Shown: positions 46,201 to 52,063 of the stretch, one piece after another
Numbering within the stretch: the first letter of the stretch is position 1
Layout: the number at the start of each line of letters is the position of its first letter
DNA from: Branchiostoma floridae
Lineage: Eukaryota; Chordata; Leptocardii; Amphioxiformes; Branchiostomatidae
Assembly: GCF_000003815.2 (NCBI RefSeq)
Contig: NC_049982.1
Coordinates: 21,882,701-21,934,763, forward strand
Length of the DNA stretch: 52,063 bases
Reading direction: 5' to 3'
Made by a program: the position numbers and the translations under genes
Notes under the pieces: generated by a model
Seen by the model: the letters and a program-made list of their open reading frames with translations, nothing else
Told to the model about the DNA's origin: nothing
Databases searched by the model: none

Positions 46201-49200
46201 AAGTGACAAAGACACAATTTTTTTCTAATCAATCGCCATGTGCAAATTTTTTGTACTTAGTCAGTCTCACTTAGCCCAAAGATGTAAATCCTTGTTTGAA
46301 AACATAAAATTGAAGCATCCCCTCAAAGAAGTGGAACAGCCTTCTGAATACCCTCAGGGGCATCCTTAAGTGTACAAGCCCAGCTGGAACTAAGCTTGAG
46401 TAGGGGGTAATGTTACCTGATGGATGTTTAGCACTGACAGCTTCACTGCAAGTGTTTGTTTACCTGGGCTTGATTGTGAGAGAGGTAAATCAACACTTTA
46501 GGGGTAGAGGTCAGGAGAGTTTGCTATCCAAATATACATGTACATGGTAAGAATAAAGGTTATTCTAAGAAAACCTCTAAGGGGGACCAAGAAATTTCTG
46601 TTAGTAATGTTACCCTTATTACCTTTGCCAGAATGGCTCAGGTTATGTTTGCTTTTGATTTATTATTATACCTGTAGTAGCAGGTTATATGGTCAAGTCT
46701 ATTAAATAAATTCAGCAAATTGCTGGAATTTGTACCATGCCCAATTTTCATACAAGAAATACATTAACTTTGAGTGCATTGGAGAGTTTAGAATGAACAG
46801 TTTTGTGTTATTCAAAAAAGATGGCATTTAAAGCACAAACAAGTGATGACCTTCAGGAAACCAGGTGTAGCAGTGGGGAAGAGACAATAATGAATCATGC
46901 CTACATACTCACTCAGTCAATGTCACTGCAGGAGACATAGCTGAATCTAACAATTTTGCAGTTGAGGTAACAGAGGACCCCACCCAGTATCAACCCACAC
47001 AACTATGCAAAACATAAGATTCAAACGAAAAATACTTTGACTTTGGTATGGTCACTGTAAAGTACATACAACAGAATAGAAATATGTGCAGAGATAAGAA
47101 TAGATGGATGGTTCAGTAAAATTTAAATTTTATTGGAGGAATGTTAATGGAGAATACTGCTGTTCAAGCAGAGCCTATAAAGTTTAATGCCAATATATAA
47201 TAGCAATCTTAAGAACAAACTGGTTTCTGTATGCATTTGTTAGAACAATGTTAAAATGTTATTTGCTCACCTATATGTATATGTTATTTCTTGTCTGTAT
47301 TTTTGTCTGTGTTTGACAGTTATAACGTTAGTTCACCTTTATCCGTACTGTAACCTTTATCCATTGTGTTGCTAAACAGGGTATCCTGGGATATCAAGTC
47401 GATGGACGGTAGTTTCAAATTGTGATATTTTCAAAATATTGCAGTTTGACACCACCATCTGTTGACTTTCTATCCCTAGATATATTGTGTTAAAAAAGAA
47501 CGGATAAAGGTTACACTACGGATAAGGGCACTGACTAGCGTTATATTTTCTATATGTTAATTTTTTTTCTGACACACAGCCACACAGAGAAACACGCCCA
47601 AAATACAACCTTGTTGGCAAAGGTCATCACAATGTCCTTATTTGCCCCCAACCAATATGTTTCAGTGACATTCGGTCATAATTGCCCTAAAGATGACAGA
47701 ACACGTCAAATTATGATCCTGTATAGATAAGCAACTCTTCCATTTCTATCTCCACAGAGAGCTCCTGTAATCATGAGCTCCACTGAGCCCACTGCTCCTC
47801 TTTAGTCAACCCCCAATAGCAGTCTGTAATATTCATGAGATTCCATTCGTGACAACCTTTTGAAAAGTAAGGTTGTTGCCTCCACATGAGGGTTGTTTTC
47901 CTCACGTTTTCCTCTGATCCAAGGTAATGTTAATATGCCCTGACAGGCCATGAAAAATTTAGAATGTTCTGGTGCTCAAATGGTTCATTTGGTAGATCAT
48001 AACACAACCCAATGAATAGATATTCATCTAAATGTCATACCCCAACCCCAGGTTCCACACATCGCAACAGCTGTGTCGATTGTATATTTAGCAAAATATA
48101 ACAGAGAAGATTATTTTGCGTATGGCTGGTTGAACTTGAAGGTTATAATTATTGTATATTATCTCTGAGAGGTGTTGTTTTGACTCAGTGTCATCTTGCA
48201 AATTTTGAAATTTTATCATGTTTCTGATATTTTAATGATGATTACATGTACTGGAATTGAACCACATATGACATAAATATTAACTATCAAGTTTTACAGG
48301 TACACTTACATTTTGTTCATTGTACTAGTTACTAAACTCACTTACATAAAATACAGATGAGAATACAGTACTGTTCCTCGTGATTATTTCTTACTGTTAT
48401 AAGAAATGACAGAATTCTTATATATAAAGGAAGACTCTAACTTTCAACTGGCCATTGAACTAGTTGCCAGCCTCTGCCAGGTAATTTTGCTGTCCTTGAG
48501 AACTTGCCATATCCGCAGGTGTAATAAATTAGGCAATGTGGGGGTTAATACAGGTCATTCTTTGTAACATGGTCCATGGATATTACACCTTAATTATGGT
48601 GTCAGGTGGAGCTCCGTCACATGCATCAGCCGACAGGTTTACGATGGCAAATTGAGGACATTCTTGGGGCACATGTGGAAGGCAATTTTAAACTGTCATG
48701 TAATGGAAAATTTTGTCAAACTCAAAGCTCCTAATAAATATATGGTCTATTCTCTCCCAGCCAAAATCCAAGTACAAAAATCATTATAATGATTATGATA
48801 AAGGTAGTAATTGCATCTTTACAAGGATATTGGACTTGGTGCTCCATACCCATCAGGTACAGGGATATGTACATTTGTATAGTCACCGATCAAAAAATTA
48901 TAATTTTTATACTTGAGTGTACTCAGGTTCTACATGTATTCAGGTTCATTGCAAAATATTTGTGGAAAGTTTTTTTACAAGTGAAAGTCTGTCAAGACTG
49001 ATATTATAGTACCATATAGTGATATTATTCTTACACTATCTGGGTACTTCTGCTCTTAAGATATGATAAAGCTGAACAACCCAGAGGGTTTAATCCTTCT
49101 CCATCAGTCTAATGGAACTCCATAATCCCCAAGATTAACTTTATCAACAACAATCCTTCTTGTGCTGGTAATCTTGTCGGCTTCATACCAATGCATGTGA

Positions 49201-52063
49201 AACCTAAACCTTGATGCATCTTATTCAGAACATAGTTGCGTAATAGAAAACAATTCAAGAAAAATTGTGATGTGGCAGGCTTCTCCTGTACATCTACTTT
49301 GAATTTGCTGTACTTGGCCACGTTCCCCAATGTGCAGCCAACATGTTAGGGGACTGGTATCATGTGGACGTTCCTTAATGAATGGTGATGTTTCTTCACT
49401 AACTAATGGACTCCTCCTAGAGGCAAACTGTTAGGACACCATTTGTGCCCATTACTGCAAATGGCTCAAGCAGCTAACATGGTGGTAAGATGTCCATTTA
49501 TTGGCTGGAATGGCTGAATTTCGACCTGCCCATTCAAGGTGGCTTCCAGAAGGAAAAAGGGGATATGTTGTTGTTATGAGTTTGTTTCAATAATTCTTAT
49601 GAAGTATTTGAGCTAGGAATTTCCCGAAATATTGCATGCCCTTGAGGAAATGTGTGGATTTTGAATGATTTATCATTCAACAGTTACTGTTTTTGTAGCA
49701 AGTTCTATCAGTATCATGAGGACTTGGCAGAAAATACAATGCTACATTGTAGCTTACTCACTGTGTAATTCTACCATAACTAAAAATATATTCGTATTCA
49801 TGAAAAGTTTCTGAAATAAATTTGTCTTGCAAGCTATTCGTCCGCAATTCTATTCTATATCTTCTAAATTTCAACATTCTCGTGTAGCCGCCCAAAGCCA
49901 ACAAAATCTGGATATAACTGCTGCGCTATTGATTTTATCATTGGCGACGGTCGCACAGAGGAAAATCAAAATTTCCCAGTCAGAGAGCAGGCTCCATACC
50001 ATAGACCATAGCCCATAAAGCTGCAAAAAATCCTGCCGTGGATTTCATATCCGTGACCCGCTCGATAATAATTCTCTCTGGATGGATCAATATCGACGTC
50101 CTTGGTCCAGTCATTACCATAAAAAGGTCCCCAGATGGTATAACATTGTCAGCAGCCATTTGTTTTTCTTTGTCTTTTGGGAAACCTTCTTCAAAAGCTT
50201 TCTTTGATGTAAAGTTGAAACACAGTCCCCCATGTATTTGATCTAAGTAGGCACAACAATACAGTAGTTCTCCCATTGGCTTCATGAATCTGACCCTTGG
50301 AGACTATGAAAGGGTCTTGGTTTTACGATCAATGTAGTTCATTTTCGTAGCTGAAGGAATGTCGGAGCAGAGGTTGCAGAAATGCAATCACCTGCTAGCG
50401 TAGGAAATTAGGCAGTAAAAAAAGGTGCATATAACTTTCGGACGGAAAATTGGAACATATCAAAGGCATCTACCACTATGTTGTAAATAGTGATTCTTTA
50501 GAGGTTCAGAAACTCATAACTTGCATCAGCTGTTCAGGAGGTTGATGAAAATGATGACTCAGTATGCACAGTAAGTCAGAGTCATAATTTGATATTTTAA
50601 CTCTGTTATCACGACATTTTTCACGCCACCCCATCAAATTGAAGCTGCAGAGTCAGCACGTATTGGTGTTGATGTATTTCAGTGTCACATTCAAGGTCGT
50701 ATGGAAAGCGCAATGTTGCGAAATGAGGTAAAGAGTGCAGCTGATTTATTCCGACGTTGCTACCTGTGAAATAGAATTGGATTGGAAACTTTGATGGAGG
50801 CAGGAGTGATGCATGACAGTGACATTCACTTGGCAGGTAGCATGTATTAGTTCCTTGTGGATAAGGGACAGCTCATATATTTTTGTAGGGACTTATTTTT
50901 GTGGTACAAGAGGAGACGATGTTTTTGCAGTGTTTTAAGTTTGCATTTGATACAGATCTGTTGTACAGCAATACAATGCAAGCACATATTCATAACATCC
51001 CTTCAAGACAAAAAATTAAACGTATCCTACAGGCCAAATATTACCTTTTCTGCACTGCCACTAGCAATACTTACCCCACGTTCCATGCTGTAAAACACAG
51101 ACTACATGTAGCAAGTTCCCACTTAATGTATTGTAGATGATTGTACAAGTATAGTGATTGGCCATGTACCAAGCTTTTTCTTTTTTTTTTACAATAAAAA
51201 TTTTAAACAAGAATATTCGTAAATTATTGTCAATCCACAAAGAGGTCAGAGCAAAAACTGAAGTAAAACCACTGAAGATTTTAAGATTTATTGAACTATT
51301 AGATGTACTTAATTGGAATAGGGTGATTTATTTTACATGATACACATATGTATTACCTAATATGTTGTAGATTGATGTAACAAACTATGGGGATATGTGA
51401 CTTATGTTTGTGTTTTTTTGTCTTCTGTTCTGTTCAGAATGGATCGAGCTGGCTATGCAAGGCCAAGCACAGGAGATTTACAAGGAACCGACCAAAGTAA
51501 GTTATCTATTGCATCTTTTACCTTACCAACCGAAAGATCAAATCAGTGATGCTTTTCCAATTAGACAGAGGCAGTTCATTTCTGCATTGGCATAATCTAG
51601 ATGTCCAAATTACATGTGATTCAGAACTACTTTGAATGTATTGTGTGTACATGCATTTCCATATTCTATTTCAGACAACGTTTTACGACAATGTATATAA
51701 AAATACATGTATCAAAATTACTGTTAAACCAGTAACATCTTCATTCAGGACTTAATATTTTTAAAACTAAATAGCTTTAAGTATGAAGGATTATTTGCTT
51801 AGAAATACAATACATGGAGGTAAATGCCTTGTGATATTCACAAGCTTCATGGAGAGTATATTTTCTGCCCTCCCCCAGATTGTGCTGTACAGTCTTGGCT
51901 GGGCCATCTGTGCTGTCATCGGATCCTGTTCATCATCATCATGCCCATCGTGGGCTGTGCTTCTGCTGCTCCGCTCTGCGGGAACTGTGCGGGAAGATCA
52001 CAGCGTGCGAGACAATATGTCTCAAGAGGAGGTTTCGAGTCTCTCTTTGGTCACCATATGATT
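37037..52063 (+). CDS. PROM1-like: Second prominin paralog, 5' part only (exons 1-3; runs off the window)
   Basis: This is a tandem copy of the prominin gene on the same strand. Exon 1 (37037-37295), exon 2 (51438-51496) and exon 3 (51879 to the end) have the same intron phases as gene 1 (1, then 0). The N-terminus has a signal peptide (IITTLLLGLAGA before QTT) and the block LPEGEYVTTTDYSAGGLDGY, which aligns with gene 1 exon 1. Exon 3 begins like membrane segment 1 but needs several frame changes to keep the family pattern, so it is either poor sequence or a decaying gene. The rest is outside the window, so completeness and function are unknown. Confidence 0.75.
38303..38423. repeat. Dispersed repeat copy 2 (GTGGTCACATTGGCC family)
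   Basis: It matches 9289-9401 in word order. It lies in the first intron of the second paralog, as the other copy lies in the first intron of the first. Confidence 0.6.
39663..39978. repeat. 79-bp tandem repeat, four copies
   Basis: TAGAAATAGGAACATGGA recurs at 39663, 39742, 39821 and 39900, exactly 79 bases apart. The copies differ by only a few bases, suggesting recent amplification. Confidence 0.95.
41345..41761 (+). CDS. Unrecognised 138-codon ORF inside intron 1 of prominin 2
   Basis: The frame is open from ATG at 41345 to TAG at 41759. The predicted protein is basic, with a stretch of hydrophobic and aromatic residues (IYWTLLRYRRP; IIQLSIRKRVVQSIYAYLGW), and has no family I can name. 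It is longer than most chance frames in this AT-rich DNA, and the local composition is less AT-rich. It may be a remnant of a mobile element or chance. No splice or promoter evidence was found. Confidence 0.2.
   Translation: MQVFLTYPLPDNIDIARKIYWTLLRYRRPLKKVQIRQNACLVERLPPIPADSDLIWKYGVQGLKIGFKFQHRGLVIIQLSIRKRVVQSIYAYLGWVKSDDAVTTEKGEIYGCRSRTMRVFSGNLTPEDYGFAALARRT
42708..42787. repeat. Duplicated 40-bp hairpin repeat
   Basis: Two adjacent 40-base copies (42708 and 42748) each contain an inverted repeat, TATTTCA and CCATACC facing GGTATGG and TGAAATA. They border the satellite block on its left. Confidence 0.9.
42788..44624. repeat. Two-level satellite block with 152-163-bp sub-repeats
   Basis: Two large units start TATTCGTAATGTTTC (42788 and 43871) with a TTTC microsatellite, and both end GTCGGCCTTTCTAG (43870 and 44624). 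Inside, sub-repeats containing GCTCCTGTAGCCTCGTTTTA recur at about 43156, 43308, 43471 and 43633. The second unit is shorter (754 against 1,083 bp) because it has fewer sub-repeats. On the minus strand the sub-repeats read as repeated short peptides with PNFxSFG, which I attribute to the DNA repeat. Confidence 0.85.
47321..47545. mobile_element. 225-bp MITE with TATAACG ends
   Basis: The inverted ends (47321-47362 and 47501-47545) share TATAACG, TATCCGTA and a perfect 14-base TGTAACCTTTATCC. TA or TATA borders suggest a TA target site. The interior is noncoding. Confidence 0.75.
49980..50285 (-). CDS. Unrecognised 101-codon ORF, possibly a coding exon or a retro-derived fragment
   Basis: On the minus strand the frame reads MKPMGELLYCCAYLDQIHGG and continues with protein-like composition (GPRTSILIHPERIIIERVTD) to a TGA. 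The frame stays open upstream to TTTCATAG, which could be a splice acceptor. I recognise no family. Its amino-acid use looks more like a real protein than that of the other orphan frames, but no second exon was found. Confidence 0.25.
   Translation of the reverse strand: MKPMGELLYCCAYLDQIHGGLCFNFTSKKAFEEGFPKDKEKQMAADNVIPSGDLFMVMTGPRTSILIHPERIIIERVTDMKSTAGFFAALWAMVYGMEPAL
51438..51496 (+). CDS. Prominin 2 exon 2
   Basis: This 59-base exon lies between TGTTCAG and GTAAGT, accepts phase 1 and leaves phase 0. It reads WIELAMQGQAQEIYKEPTK, in the same position as gene 1 exon 2 (65 bases). Confidence 0.8.
51879..52063 (+). CDS. Prominin 2 exon 3, partial, with apparent frameshifts
   Basis: The acceptor is CTCCCCCAG. 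It opens IVLYSLGWAICAVIG, aligned with [11 protein letters not shown] in gene 1. The family pattern then continues in other frames: ILFIIIMPIVG from 51923, LCFCCS from 51954, and LCGNCAG from about 51975. The frame entered at the acceptor reaches TGA at 52059. The frame changes lie near 51922, 51953 and 51970, with a possible fourth near 52045. The exon is cut by the window edge. Confidence 0.6.

Larger units (their letters stand above)
37296..51437 (+). other. Intron 1 of prominin 2 (14.1 kb)
   Basis: No prominin exon was recognised between exon 1 and exon 2. It holds a dispersed repeat (38303-38423), a 79-bp tandem repeat (39663-39978), a satellite block (42708-44624), a MITE (47321-47545) and two unassigned ORFs (41345-41761 on +, 49980-50285 on -). 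The rest is AT-rich noncoding sequence. Confidence 0.65.

Overview
The window is eukaryotic nuclear DNA from an animal. It is AT-rich, with short exons bounded by GT-AG introns and abundant dispersed repeats, and it has one 265-base assembly gap. Its main content is the prominin (CD133) family of five-pass membrane glycoproteins. The intron-rich structure, the repeat types and the divergence from vertebrate prominins suggest an invertebrate deuterostome. Amphioxus (Branchiostoma) is my best guess, but this is an inference.

Region 1 (about 590-29,140, + strand) is one complete prominin gene. I could follow 25 coding exons from the ATG at 1300 to the TAG at 26,347. They join in one open frame with canonical splice sites and give a predicted protein of 887 residues. 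It has a signal peptide, five membrane segments, a cysteine-rich first cytoplasmic loop, two large glycosylated extracellular loops and a tyrosine-rich cytoplasmic tail. Intron 11 (13,763-18,576) is almost entirely filled by a 4.3-kb repeat element. Its ends recur, fused in reverse order, inside it: the arrangement is A, then B joined to A, then B. This matches the split direct repeats of Ngaro/PAT-type tyrosine-recombinase retrotransposons, or a tandem array. Intron 22 carries a terminal-inverted-repeat element built from GCGCGTTAAAA words. The tail is encoded by small in-frame cassette exons, and joining exon 22 directly to exon 25 would create a stop codon at the junction.

Region 2 (about 29,150-36,350) is intergenic or 5' noncoding. 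It holds a promoter-like cluster (an E2F-type site and two inverted CCAAT boxes, then a splice donor), the assembly gap, a tRNA-derived SINE head, two inverted-repeat (MITE-like) elements, and a possible Penelope-like 3' tail beside a 58-base hairpin.

Region 3 (about 36,357-52,063, + strand) is the 5' part of a second, tandem prominin paralog. Exon 1 is at 37,037, exon 2 is 14.1 kb further on, and exon 3 runs off the window. Exon phases match gene 1. Exon 3 has several apparent frameshifts, which may be sequence errors near a contig end or may mean a decayed gene. The 14-kb intron 1 holds a 79-bp tandem repeat, a 1.9-kb two-level satellite, a MITE and two ORFs I do not recognise.
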